Of a stretch of 43,475 nt of DNA, positions 1 through 8,817 are shown in pieces. Source of the stretch: Spirochaetota bacterium (GTDB lineage Bacteria > Spirochaetota > GWE2-31-10); contig JAKSBL010000286.1 of NCBI GenBank assembly GCA_022361115.1, positions 1 to 43,475 of the forward strand, in the 5' to 3' direction. Positions within the stretch are counted from its first letter, which is position 1; each line of letters starts with the position of its first letter. A program made the position numbers and the translations under genes. The notes under the pieces are model-generated. The model saw only the letters and a list, made by a program, of their open reading frames with translations. It was not told where the DNA came from and made no database searches.

Positions 1-79
1 AACCTGGACTTGTGTATATGCTCATACTTCCAATGCCTCCTGGTATCCTGGTGCACCAGGCTTATGGTTTTGGGAATAA
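1..79 (+). CDS. 3' end of a chitinase-like gene (partial): C-terminal chitin-binding module
   Basis: Only the last 25 codons and the stop codon (77-79) are inside the window. The reading frame starts at base 2 and encodes the end of a CBM5/12-type carbohydrate-binding module rich in Trp and Tyr, finishing with the residues GLWFWE. All 79 bases are identical to 1919-1997, the end of the next gene. This stub is therefore the tail of a tandem paralogue of the chitinase downstream, or of another secreted enzyme sharing its C-terminal module. Nothing can be said about its catalytic domain. The next gene begins 40 bases later in the same direction. Confidence 0.8.
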   Translation, partial: TWTCVYAHTSNASWYPGAPGLWFWE

Positions 80-119
80 TAAAATATAATATCAATTCAA
101 AGAAAAGGAGTAATCAATC

Positions 120-1997
120 ATGAAGTTAAAATATAGTTTTATCAGCACGATATTCATCTTATTAATGCTGTTTTCCTGTTCTTTTAACTCAACCAATGGA
201 AATAAAACAAACCAATCTGATAATCATACTAAAGGATTAGAGAATTTAAAGCAGTCTTCCAGAATGCCTGGTGGTTTTAAAGTTGTTGGTTATATGCCTT
301 CCTGGAGTGGAGATGTCAATCAAATTCAATATGATAAATTAACTCATATCAATTATGCTTTTATACTACCTACTGCTTCCGGGGGAATCCAAGCTGTGGA
401 AAATCCTGCAAAATTAGAATCCTTAGTTTCTCTGGCTCATGCCAGTGGAGTTAAAGTGCTCATTGCTGTTGGGGGATGGAATAATGGTAATGATAGTGCA
501 TTTGAAACTTTGGCAGCCAATGCACAAACACGAACAACTTTTGTTAATAATTTAATGAATTTTGTCCATACTTATAATTTAGATGGTGTTGATATGGATT
601 GGGAATATCCAGATCCAGGTAATTCTGCTACAAATTATGCTCTTTTGATGGATGAACTAGGCCAAAGTCTGCATAGCGAAGGAAAACTCTTAACCGCAGC
701 TGTTGTTGCTTTAGGCTATACAGGAGGCGGGGTTTTAACAGAAGTATTTGACGATGTGGATTTTTTAAACTTAATGGCTTATGATGGAGGAAATGGTGCA
801 GATCATTCTCCTTATAGTTATGCAGTTGAGTCTTTGAACTATTGGAAAGGAAGAGGATTACCTGCAAGTAAAGCTGTAATTGGTGTCCCTTTTTATGGAA
901 GACCAAGCTGGGAATCCTATCGAGCAATCGTTGCTAGAGATCCGGATGCACCAAATAAAGATATTTCTAATGGTGTTTATTACAATGGTATTGCAACAGT
1001 CAAAGCAAAAACCAATCTTGCTTTAGAGCAGGCTGGTGGAATAATGATGTGGGAGTTAAGCCAGGATACTACAGATCATACTTCACTGTTAACTGCCATG
1101 AGTGAAGCAATCCATGGCGGTAATATTTCTCCGGCAGTGAGTGTCACCAGCCCAGCTGATGGAGCACATTTTGCTGAGAATTCCAATATTACTATTACTG
1201 CTGATGCTAATGATAGTGACGGATCGATATCTCAAGTTGAGTTTTTTCAGGGCTCTGTTTTTCTAGGAGTGGATTATTCTGCACCTTATAGTGTAATCTG
1301 GAATAATGTGAGTGAAGGAACTTATACCATTTCAGCTGTTGCTACTGATAATGAAGGGGCTACTGGAACTTCCGGGATCATAACGATATATGTAGGGGAA
1401 TCCAACCCGGGGATACCTGCCTGGGATAGCTCAGAAACCTACTTAAAGGATGATGTAGTAACTCACAATGGCCGCAAATGGCGAGCCAGATGGTGGACCC
1501 AGGGTGAAGAACCTGGTACAACCGGTGAATGGGGTGTTTGGGAAGATCTGGGACCGATTGGTACCCCATCCAATAATCCTCCCAGTATCAGTATTGTCAG
1601 CCCTGCAAATGACAGCAGCTTTGCTGAAAATTCCAATATTACTATCGAAGCTAATGCCGGTGACAGTGATGGTACAATCAGTAGTGTTGAGTTTTTTCAA
1701 AATGGTAATTCTTTAGGCAGTACAACTTCCGCTCCCTATAGTATGACCTGGACTAATGTCGGAGCCGGATCATATACTCTTACTGCAGTAGCGACAGATG
1801 ATGATGGTGCTTCCACAACATCTGGTTCTATTTCTATAACAGTTGGTTCTAGCGGAACTGATACCTGGGCTCCTGGAGTCTATTATGAACTGGGTGATCA
1901 GGTGGTTTACGGCGGGAGAACCTGGACTTGTGTATATGCTCATACTTCCAATGCCTCCTGGTATCCTGGTGCACCAGGCTTATGGTTTTGGGAATAA
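120..1997 (+). CDS. GH18 chitinase lipoprotein with two Ig-like and two chitin-binding modules
   Basis: Predicted surface or periplasmic enzyme hydrolysing beta-1,4-GlcNAc polymers. A lipobox ending at Cys20 (LMLFSC) marks a lipoprotein. Residues about 52-330 are a GH18 barrel: the catalytic motif DGVDMDWE spans 155-162, with E162 the expected proton donor, and AVGGW at 116-120 stands where the family has SxGG. Residues about 338-425 and 488-577 are two related Ig-like domains of the Big_7 type (VEFF...APYS...W). Two CBM5/12-type modules lie at about 430-478 and 580-625. The start is supported by AAGGAG eight bases upstream. The catalytic domain is compact, about 280 residues. The identical 79-base ends show recent duplication or gene conversion with the upstream copy. 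Confidence 0.93.
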   Translation: MKLKYSFISTIFILLMLFSCSFNSTNGNKTNQSDNHTKGLENLKQSSRMPGGFKVVGYMPSWSGDVNQIQYDKLTHINYAFILPTASGGIQAVENPAKLESLVSLAHASGVKVLIAVGGWNNGNDSAFETLAANAQTRTTFVNNLMNFVHTYNLDGVDMDWEYPDPGNSATNYALLMDELGQSLHSEGKLLTAAVVALGYTGGGVLTEVFDDVDFLNLMAYDGGNGADHSPYSYAVESLNYWKGRGLPASKAVIGVPFYGRPSWESYRAIVARDPDAPNKDISNGVYYNGIATVKAKTNLALEQAGGIMMWELSQDTTDHTSLLTAMSEAIHGGNISPAVSVTSPADGAHFAENSNITITADANDSDGSISQVEFFQGSVFLGVDYSAPYSVIWNNVSEGTYTISAVATDNEGATGTSGIITIYVGESNPGIPAWDSSETYLKDDVVTHNGRKWRARWWTQGEEPGTTGEWGVWEDLGPIGTPSNNPPSISIVSPANDSSFAENSNITIEANAGDSDGTISSVEFFQNGNSLGSTTSAPYSMTWTNVGAGSYTLTAVATDDDGASTTSGSISITVGSSGTDTWAPGVYYELGDQVVYGGRTWTCVYAHTSNASWYPGAPGLWFWE

Positions 1998-2022
1998 ATG
2001 AATAAAAAAGTAACTTAAAAAC

Positions 2023-2070
2023 AAAAGGAGGTTGCTTCATTGTTTTGAAAACACCTCCTTTTTTATTTTT
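2023..2070 (+). terminator. Rho-independent terminator after chitinase
   Basis: A 10-bp perfect stem (AAAAGGAGGT at 2023-2032 with ACCTCCTTTT at 2053-2062) has a 20-base loop and continues into a T-rich tract to 2070. It lies 25 bases after the chitinase stop. The AGGAGG in the 5' arm looks like a ribosome binding site but no start codon follows at a usable distance. Confidence 0.85.
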
Positions 2071-2358
2071 ATGAAATCATTAAAAATAATATAAAAGACT
2101 GTGATTAGATTCTAATATTAAAAACTTTAGTCGTAACCAATAGCATAATTATCGCTCCAACTAGTAATAATAAATTAAATACAATATACAATTCATCACT
2201 AACCATGAAAAATATACCAGATAATGTGTACTCTGAAATTTAAAATCCTTTTGTAATATCAAAATTTAAATAAATTTTGCAAATAAATATCAAACTTTTA
2301 CTCCTCCTGTCATTTTTATAGCACTTTTTTTCATTAATATTTATAGAAGGGAGTATTA
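2071..2358. other. Intergenic region before comEC-like gene
   Basis: AT-rich and without a supportable ORF or RNA gene. Only the ribosome binding site of the next gene (GGGAG at about 2349-2353) is recognisable. No clear -35/-10 pair could be chosen among the many AT-rich options. Confidence 0.5.
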
Positions 2359-3954
2359 ATGAAAAAAATCACATTATTCATTAGTAAAAAGAGCCGGCAA
2401 ATCACCTTTCCAGTTTTATGTCTTCTCTTTTTAATGTTAATCAGTTTTGGGCATACAAAAAAAATTTTCATTTTTATTCCATTAATCCTCCTGATCTTGA
2501 TTTATGGGATTTGTATGACATGGATTACAAAAAAAACTAAGTTTCTCCTATTAGTTTTGCTATTGATTTTGATTCTTACAGCCTATTGGTTTCGCTTAGT
2601 CAGAATGGAAAAGCATTACCAATTCAGTAAGAAACAGGTTTTTAACAGCTCTATGGTATTTGGTCAAGTAATATCTTTTCCCCAAAGAAAAAAAATGAAT
2701 ACGCATTTTATGATGAAAGTGCTCGCTGTAAAAAAAGATACCAATACAGATTATCAAAGAATTGAACCTTTTCATATTTTAGTTAAAGGAAAAGAAATCC
2801 AGGTTGAAAAAGGGGATTATCTTTGTATTGAGAAAAACCTTTATCTCCCTGTGAAAAAAATTGGGAATTTTGGGTACCGGCAATATTTAAGAAACAAAAA
2901 TATTTATGCAATGGTTCAATTAAAAAATAATCAATATAGAAAGATTTTTAATAATAGTTATCAAAACATTGAATTAAAAACAGGAAATCAATTTAGAACC
3001 CAGATTATCAGCAAACTGCGAAGTCATTTAAGAGTTGAAGCCTACAGTTTTTTGCTTTCTATTTTTTTTGGAGAAAAGGGAGAGCTGGATAAAGATTTAT
3101 TTCTTGCCTATAAAAATACAGGCATGATTCATTTATTGGCGATTAGTGGCTTACATATTAGTTTTATTGGATTACTTTTTTTTAAGTTTTTTCATTTATT
3201 GTTGTCCAGAAGTAAATCCTTTATGCTTAGTTTACTGGTTTTATTTGGGTATCTCACCTGGATTCAGCCAGCAGCTTCGAACCAGCGAGCTTTTTTAATG
3301 TATGCAATTCAAGGGCTTTATTTACTTTTAAACAGAAAAACCACTGGTCTGACCGTTTTATCTTTTGCTGGTATTTGTCTTTTATTTTTTCGGCCCTTGT
3401 ACCTATTTGATCTGGGATTTCAGTTTTCTTTTTTAGCTACAGCAGGTATTTTGATATTTGCTCAACCCCTTCAGTATTATCTTGAGAAAAAAATGTGTCG
3501 GCTGAATTGGGGCATATTATATCCTTTAGTATTAAAAGCAATCAAAGGATTTAGTGTTAGCGGATCGGCTTTTGCTGCAATTGTTAGTTTACAATGGATT
3601 TACTTTCAGCAAATTCCCTTTTTCTCATTACTGAGTTCCCTAATAATGGTTCCGCTTTTTAGTATACTATTTACCTTCTTATTTTATCTTTTGCTATTGG
3701 TAATTTTTATACCCCATTGGTTTTTGTTTCAACTGATGGATTGGTCTGTCTTCATTTTTAATCAATGCATTTTACTTTTAGATCATATACCAGCTTGCCG
3801 GATGCCTTTACTTCCGCCTACAGTCAGTCTTTTAATATATATTTTTTTCCTAGTGAGTATCAGGTTTTGTTTAAAGTTAATTGATAAAATGGGTTCTAAT
3901 TTAAAGAAAAGAAAACTTGAGAGTCAATTAAATAATATTCGATTAAGATCATAA
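2359..3954 (+). CDS. comEC: ComEC/Rec2-type membrane channel, short form
   Basis: ComEC is the inner-membrane channel that passes single-stranded DNA into the cytoplasm during natural transformation. The protein has hydrophobic segments near residues 15-80, then a soluble OB-like region about 95-205, then a polytopic competence domain from about 225. It carries the family hallmark HLLAISGLHISF near 255-266, followed by about seven more membrane segments. The usual C-terminal metallo-beta-lactamase domain is absent: at 531 residues it is well below the roughly 700-800 of full-length ComEC. Such short forms exist in other bacteria, so this need not be a truncation. The start is supported by GGGAG six bases upstream. 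No other competence gene is nearby. Confidence 0.85.
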   Translation: MKKITLFISKKSRQITFPVLCLLFLMLISFGHTKKIFIFIPLILLILIYGICMTWITKKTKFLLLVLLLILILTAYWFRLVRMEKHYQFSKKQVFNSSMVFGQVISFPQRKKMNTHFMMKVLAVKKDTNTDYQRIEPFHILVKGKEIQVEKGDYLCIEKNLYLPVKKIGNFGYRQYLRNKNIYAMVQLKNNQYRKIFNNSYQNIELKTGNQFRTQIISKLRSHLRVEAYSFLLSIFFGEKGELDKDLFLAYKNTGMIHLLAISGLHISFIGLLFFKFFHLLLSRSKSFMLSLLVLFGYLTWIQPAASNQRAFLMYAIQGLYLLLNRKTTGLTVLSFAGICLLFFRPLYLFDLGFQFSFLATAGILIFAQPLQYYLEKKMCRLNWGILYPLVLKAIKGFSVSGSAFAAIVSLQWIYFQQIPFFSLLSSLIMVPLFSILFTFLFYLLLLVIFIPHWFLFQLMDWSVFIFNQCILLLDHIPACRMPLLPPTVSLLIYIFFLVSIRFCLKLIDKMGSNLKKRKLESQLNNIRLRS

Positions 3955-4047
3955 ATACTAAGGATTTTTCATTTAATATGTTTTAAGAAGATTTAAAATA
4001 ACAGCATCATTTATGTATTTACTGATAACTGTGTTAATAGGATTTTT

Positions 4048-6129
4048 TTAATGGATAGACAAAGTATAAATATTAGAATTTAAATCTATAAAATAAAGTA
4101 CATTTCCTAATTTTAGTGGCGTACATATTAAAGGGTTATTTGATTGGTTTCCTGGTATTTTTAAAAATCTTGTCTCAGTTGTTTTTAAATCATATGAAAA
4201 TAACTTGCCTTTATCCGAGCAGTAATAAATGCTATTTTCAAATAAAACTGGTTTTTTAACAAGGTAATTGTTGGAGTCAGGATTTTTATCTACTTGGATA
4301 ATAAATTGGGGGAGATCAAATGAGTTGCTGTTTAATTTATAGAATACACCATCATTTCCAATGAAATAGCAAAATGGTTTATGATAAATGATTTCTGAGA
4401 CAACTCCTGCAGGTAATTTTAAAGTTATTGAATTCTGATCATTAAAAGTGGTATCAAAACGATAAATGTTTTCAATACTATCTGCAATGAAAATATAGTT
4501 ATTTGCAAATACAGGTTTCATAAATGCCCTATGCTTTAATGGTGTAGATTGATGGGTAACAATGTTTTTATTTAAATTGTACATTGCTAATTTTTTTGAA
4601 TTAATATTATAGAAGTATAAAATATTGGGTTTTGCTTTTGTAATATATAACTGTCCACTCGTATTAAATATATTATTTGTTTTTTCCAGGCTATTTCCCT
4701 TTAGTATGTATAGAATATCATTTGCTGGAATCAGCAAGCTATCATTGTGAATTTCTGGTTTAGCCCAGTATACAGGACCATCATTGATATTTAAAAGTTT
4801 TAATAATTTTCCTTGCTTAGAAATAATAAAAACATGATTTGAAGTGCTGATTATTAAATTTTTTTGATAGATAAGGGCCGGGGAAGTTAATTTAGAGATT
4901 AAGTGGTGAGTAAATTTCCAAAGTAATTTACCGCTCTTTATGTCAACAGCAGTTAGAGATTTATTAGAATCACTAGTGATATAAATATTATTATTATCAA
5001 TTGCTAAAGATGTTTCTTTTTCATCAAGTTGTAATTGAGGATTAAATGGCAATTTACGAATTATTACCTCTTTTTTTCCTTCCTCTTCATTGTTATGAGT
5101 ACTTTCTATTCTCTGATCAATTGTTTTTTCAGTATTACTATTTGAGACTTGTTTATTATTTTCATCTTTATCATGAGATAGTGGAATGATCAGAGCCTGA
5201 TAACTTTTTTTTAATTGAAAAAGCTTTTTATCCAATTCAGCCATAATCTTTTTTTGTGTATCGGGATCATTTTGATTAGAAAAGTCAATGTTTTTGATAA
5301 ATAGTATTGTTTCCTTTAGCATAATATCAAATTTTTTCACATCACTGCTATTAATAATGATGCTTTGATCCTTAGTTAAAACGACTTTCTCATTGATAAT
5401 TTTGTTAATCTGACTATAGAGATTTTTTTTTAATAGTTCTTTTTGTATAGATTGATCAAGATTAGGCTTTATCCAGATTTTTCCTTCTATTACAGTAATA
5501 GTTGTTTCATCTATTGATTTATTAACTTCAAATTCTGTTCCAATAACATTGATGATCAATTCAGTTGTTGTTATTTTAAATAATGAACCTTTGATAAGTT
5601 TAGCTAGTCTGACCTTAATCATTCCCTTTTTTAGATAAAATGAATTATTAATTATTTTTTTATTTTTTTTCAAACGATTAATTTTTATCTCTGACAGCTG
5701 ATTTAATTCCAACCTTGATTTTTTATCAATTTCTAATTGAATTTGTGAATCATTTTCAGTATAAACTGAAGTTTTTTCTTTGATAATATCGTCTTGATGT
5801 AGTAAATATTTTTTACCCTTTACTATTTTGTAAGCTTTACCATCGATTTTTATTACCTTACACATTGAATAAAATCGATGGTAAAGAAAGGTATTTCTGC
5901 CAATTAATAAACCAATAAGTAAAATAATAATAATTGTAAAACTGAAAACAAACTGGAAAACTAGTGTTTTTCGTTGTGCTTTCTCAGACTCATGATCAAA
6001 ACGTTTTGTCATATACTTCAGTTTTATTTTTAAATTTTCAGGCATTTCATCTAAAGCTGTCTGGTTATTTAAAAGAAAATCAAGAGTTTTATCATCTAAT
6101 TTATCAATCCAGTCTTTTTTTGAAATCAT
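4048..6129 (-). CDS. FecR-domain membrane protein with PQQ-like beta-propeller (putative anti-sigma regulator)
   Basis: Residues 1-55 form a hydrophilic, probably cytoplasmic region, followed by one membrane segment at about 56-77. A FecR-like beta-rich domain at about 100-225 includes GTEFEVN and VIEGKIWI, typical of the family. A charged helical linker spans about 260-350, and a PQQ-like propeller fills about 370-693 (strands such as LTAVDIKSGKLLWKF). FecR proteins usually hold an ECF sigma factor inactive and release it on an envelope signal. Here the gene overlaps the upstream sigma factor gene by four bases (ATGA), which supports an anti-sigma or co-sensor role. The propeller would lie outside the cytoplasm. 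The specific signal is unknown, and control of the sigma factor is inferred from context. Confidence 0.8.
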   Translation of the reverse strand: MISKKDWIDKLDDKTLDFLLNNQTALDEMPENLKIKLKYMTKRFDHESEKAQRKTLVFQFVFSFTIIIILLIGLLIGRNTFLYHRFYSMCKVIKIDGKAYKIVKGKKYLLHQDDIIKEKTSVYTENDSQIQLEIDKKSRLELNQLSEIKINRLKKNKKIINNSFYLKKGMIKVRLAKLIKGSLFKITTTELIINVIGTEFEVNKSIDETTITVIEGKIWIKPNLDQSIQKELLKKNLYSQINKIINEKVVLTKDQSIIINSSDVKKFDIMLKETILFIKNIDFSNQNDPDTQKKIMAELDKKLFQLKKSYQALIIPLSHDKDENNKQVSNSNTEKTIDQRIESTHNNEEEGKKEVIIRKLPFNPQLQLDEKETSLAIDNNNIYITSDSNKSLTAVDIKSGKLLWKFTHHLISKLTSPALIYQKNLIISTSNHVFIISKQGKLLKLLNINDGPVYWAKPEIHNDSLLIPANDILYILKGNSLEKTNNIFNTSGQLYITKAKPNILYFYNINSKKLAMYNLNKNIVTHQSTPLKHRAFMKPVFANNYIFIADSIENIYRFDTTFNDQNSITLKLPAGVVSEIIYHKPFCYFIGNDGVFYKLNSNSFDLPQFIIQVDKNPDSNNYLVKKPVLFENSIYYCSDKGKLFSYDLKTTETRFLKIPGNQSNNPLICTPLKLGNVLYFIDLNSNIYTLSIH

Positions 6130-6692
6130 GAGAAAAAATCCCTATTATTTTTTTTTAGTTCAGTTTTAAGTTTTTTTCTGGCCTTAAATAATAAGCTTTC
6201 AACAGCAACAACTGATTTATTGATGATTTGAGCGATTTCTTTTTGTGATTTATGTTCTATATATTTTAATTTAATAACTTTTTTATACTGGTCATTAAGA
6301 TTTTCCAATGCCATATTGAGCATTAGTATTTTTTCCTTTAACATTAAATCATCCAAATGATCATTAGATAAGGTTTGCTGGCCATTGGATTTCTCAATGA
6401 TTATTTTTTCCTTATACTTTTTTCGAAGGTGATCATTAAACCGCCGGGAAGCAATTTGAAATATCCAGGCTTGTAGTCCTTTGATTTTTTTTAATTTTGG
6501 AGCTGATTTTAAAACAGAATAAAATGTCTCTGCTGATAATTCTTCTGCTGCATCCTGATCTCCATTTGTTTTAATTAAAAGATAATTATAAATTTTTTTT
6601 CCATATTCTTCATATATTTTCTGAAATATTATCGGATCACGTTTTTTGATTTTTTTTAGATCGTCATCTGCAAAAAAAATAATTATTATCAT
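6126..6692 (-). CDS. ECF-type RNA polymerase sigma factor
   Basis: A 188-residue sigma-70 family protein of the extracytoplasmic function class. Region 2 is seen at about 17-90 (YEEYGKKIYNYLL, AEELSAETFYSVL, LQAWIFQIASRRFNDHLR). Region 4 is at about 130-180, with a helix-turn-helix around SQKEIAQIINKSVVAVESLL. It overlaps the preceding barrel-protein gene and the following FecR gene by four bases each, so the three are almost certainly one translationally coupled unit. The N-terminus MIIIIFF is odd for a soluble sigma factor, but the start is fixed by the ATGA overlap unless an internal non-ATG start is used. Confidence 0.9.
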   Translation of the reverse strand: MIIIIFFADDDLKKIKKRDPIIFQKIYEEYGKKIYNYLLIKTNGDQDAAEELSAETFYSVLKSAPKLKKIKGLQAWIFQIASRRFNDHLRKKYKEKIIIEKSNGQQTLSNDHLDDLMLKEKILMLNMALENLNDQYKKVIKLKYIEHKSQKEIAQIINKSVVAVESLLFKARKKLKTELKKNNRDFFS

Positions 6693-7750
6693 TTTTTTGT
6701 ACTATTTCTTTTTATTTTTCTTTTGAAATGAATTATATACCCTAAATCAATGGTGATGCAATGAAAAAAAGTCTGTTTTGAAAAATCGAAATTACTCCAG
6801 TTAACTAATGCATAGCCAATTTTACAGGAAAAGCCTTTTATAAAAAAACCAGTTTTAAACCCAAATAACAATAAACCACCAATATCAAATAAAAATGCAA
6901 TCCTTTTATGTTTTAAATCGCCAAACATAAATTGCATAAGTAGTAAAGTACTACCATTTGAACCTATATCATTGTTATCACCCATGTTGCTAGAATGAAA
7001 TAAAATGAGAAATCCTGAAAAACCGGAACCAAAAGCAAAATAAGGAGTAAATCCATATAAATAACCGAAACTTCCTCCAAAGGCTCCACCATTTCCTTGA
7101 ATACCAGAATACTCATTTGTATAAGTATTATTTAGTTGATAAATTCTAGTATAACATCCCAGCAAAGAAATATTTAAAAAATGACGTTTCCAGTAAACCG
7201 GATGATCATTTTCTGACATTTTTAACCGCATCATTTCATCAAAATAGCTTTTATCTACCATCTTGATATTTTGATTCATTTTTTGAGCAATGTCTTTTGA
7301 GGATTCATCAACAACCCTGAAGACATCAATTCCTAGTTCACCTGTAACGGTACTTCCAGCAACAATCTGATTTTTGAAAATATCAATTGCAGAAATCGTA
7401 ATTAAAATATGATCCTCAATTATTGTATATTTACCAATCACTATAACATCAGATTTAAGTTCCATAGCAAGTTTTTGGGCTTTTTCTTCATTAATGAAAA
7501 TCTTCAATCCTAGTGTTTCTATTTTTTTATCTATAAGAGAAAAATCAGTATACAGATACTGGCCTGTATTGACTAATTGACTGCGAAGAGCATCCCTGAG
7601 TATTCCTGAGAGGTACTCATATTCTTTATTATCATTAACATTATAAAATGGTAAAATTAAAACGGTTCTTTTAACTAGATCATCTGAGTAAAGCTGAACT
7701 GAACCTAAAATAAAGATCAGAAAAATGATTATTATTAAATATGTTTTCAT
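6689..7750 (-). CDS. Exported protein with TolB/FlgO-like N-terminal domain and barrel-like C-terminus
   Basis: A signal peptide (hydrophobic core 4-20, likely cleavage near LYS-DD) precedes a domain at about 27-160. This resembles the TolB N-terminal/FlgO/CsgG-like fold that recurs in spirochaete envelope proteins (TVLILPFYN, SDVIVIGKYTI). The C-terminal half, about 190-350, is rich in Gly and aromatic residues in alternating patterns, suggesting an outer-membrane beta-barrel. GGGGAAG lies about eight bases before the start. It is first in the operon with the ECF sigma factor and FecR protein, so it may be the outer-membrane part of that signalling unit. The exact function is unknown. Confidence 0.65.
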   Translation of the reverse strand: MKTYLIIIIFLIFILGSVQLYSDDLVKRTVLILPFYNVNDNKEYEYLSGILRDALRSQLVNTGQYLYTDFSLIDKKIETLGLKIFINEEKAQKLAMELKSDVIVIGKYTIIEDHILITISAIDIFKNQIVAGSTVTGELGIDVFRVVDESSKDIAQKMNQNIKMVDKSYFDEMMRLKMSENDHPVYWKRHFLNISLLGCYTRIYQLNNTYTNEYSGIQGNGGAFGGSFGYLYGFTPYFAFGSGFSGFLILFHSSNMGDNNDIGSNGSTLLLMQFMFGDLKHKRIAFLFDIGGLLLFGFKTGFFIKGFSCKIGYALVNWSNFDFSKQTFFHCITIDLGYIIHFKRKIKRNSTKK

Positions 7751-8048
7751 GTAATCTTCCCCAAAAATACTTCTTACTTGATTAGTCGACTCGATTTATG
7801 AAATCTTGCCTGTTTGCGTATAGTATTTATTTGATTTAGAATTTTAAAAAAGTACCAGTTCAATGTTAATCAGGAAAGCCATTAATAAGATTATAAAATA
7901 AATTTATTAAGTAGCAAGAGTATTAATTTTTTTAAACAATTCTCACTATTTATTTTTAAAATATCTAAAAATAAATAAAGGAATTCTATCTTTTAAAATA
8001 CCTCTTAATGCTATTGTTACGAACACATTCTAATTTTGGATAGTTAAT

Positions 8049-8618
8049 TTAATGTGGAAGAACAGGTAAAATAACTTCAGGCTCATATAATTTAATATTA
8101 AAATCGATTTCAAATGTAATTTTTTCAATTTCTGGTAAAGCACTTGTATTCGTAAGAACACCAATATATAAACCCCAAACATAACCTGGTATACGAGAAT
8201 AATTAAGAAGAAGAGTTCCATCACCTTCTAATGATAAATAGCACTGATTAGTTGTATAACTAATAGAAACTAATGGATCATGACCAACTGGAAAATTACC
8301 ATCTGTAATTGAATCAACAATAATCCAAATATCAAAAGATAAGGTTCGATGCTTAATTTGTATTTGTGTGTTTTCCTTATCAAGAATAGCAAATAAATTG
8401 GGCGTACAAAGATCATCTGGTTCATTATAATATACTTGTTCTGGTAAACCATTAAAAGAAATATGCATTTCACTATTGTTTTCAATACTACAAAGTGAGG
8501 ATTTCTCAGAATTTGGTATATCTTCAAGCTTATTACCAATAAAATCACAGTTTATCAATAACAAAGAAATAAAGAATAATAGCATCCAGGTCATTTTTTT
8601 GTAAATAATATTTATCAT
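8049..8618 (-). CDS. Putative lipoprotein of unknown function
   Basis: The N-terminus has a hydrophobic core and a lipobox ending at Cys24 (LLINC), so a lipoprotein anchored to the inner or outer membrane is likely. The mature part, about 165 residues, is polar with beta-strand-like alternation, and no family was recognised. The start is supported by AAGGAG nine bases upstream. It diverges from the propeller lipoprotein gene at 8818. It may be unrelated to the sigma operon downstream, from which 298 bases separate it. Confidence 0.7.
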   Translation of the reverse strand: MINIIYKKMTWMLLFFISLLLINCDFIGNKLEDIPNSEKSSLCSIENNSEMHISFNGLPEQVYYNEPDDLCTPNLFAILDKENTQIQIKHRTLSFDIWIIVDSITDGNFPVGHDPLVSISYTTNQCYLSLEGDGTLLLNYSRIPGYVWGLYIGVLTNTSALPEIEKITFEIDFNIKLYEPEVILPVLPH

Positions 8619-8656
8619 TTTATAACTTCTCCTTGTTATAAGATTTTTTTAAAAAT

Positions 8657-8688
8657 TTGACAGGAGTAAATAAAAAAATCTTTATAAT
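8657..8688 (+). promoter_or_regulatory. Possible sigma-70 promoter for the propeller lipoprotein
   Basis: A consensus TTGACA lies at 8657-8662 and a consensus TATAAT at 8683-8688. The 20-base spacing is longer than ideal; TTTATA at 8681-8686 gives 18. A start near 8694 would place the hairpin at 8725-8773 inside the transcribed leader. Confidence 0.45.
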
Positions 8689-8724
8689 TGGTTATTTGGC
8701 TGTTATTCACTAAGTCTGTTTAGT

Positions 8725-8773
8725 AAAAAAAATCTTGCTAATTTTTTTAAAAAATTTTAGCAAGATTTTTTTT
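8725..8773. terminator. Terminator-like hairpin in the leader of the propeller gene
   Basis: Perfect 17-bp inverted repeat: A8 then TCTTGCTAA (8725-8741) pairs with TTAGCAAGA then T8 (8757-8773), around a 15-base AT loop. The A8/T8 symmetry lets it work as a terminator on either strand. It sits upstream of both divergent genes rather than downstream of one, so it may be an attenuator for the plus-strand gene or a roadblock against divergent readthrough. Confidence 0.65.
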
Positions 8774-8817
8774 GTTTCTGCGACTTTCTTTTTATTAAAC
8801 TTCAAGGAGGTGTCTTT

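Noticed and set aside
2027-2032. A strong AGGAGG ribosome-binding-site-like sequence after the chitinase gene
   Set aside because: It is the 5' arm of a terminator stem and no start codon follows at a suitable distance.
8030-8548. Two further minus-strand frames overlapping the 8049-8618 lipoprotein gene
   Set aside because: The 8049-8618 frame has a lipobox and a good ribosome binding site; the others have neither and look like AT-rich shadow frames.
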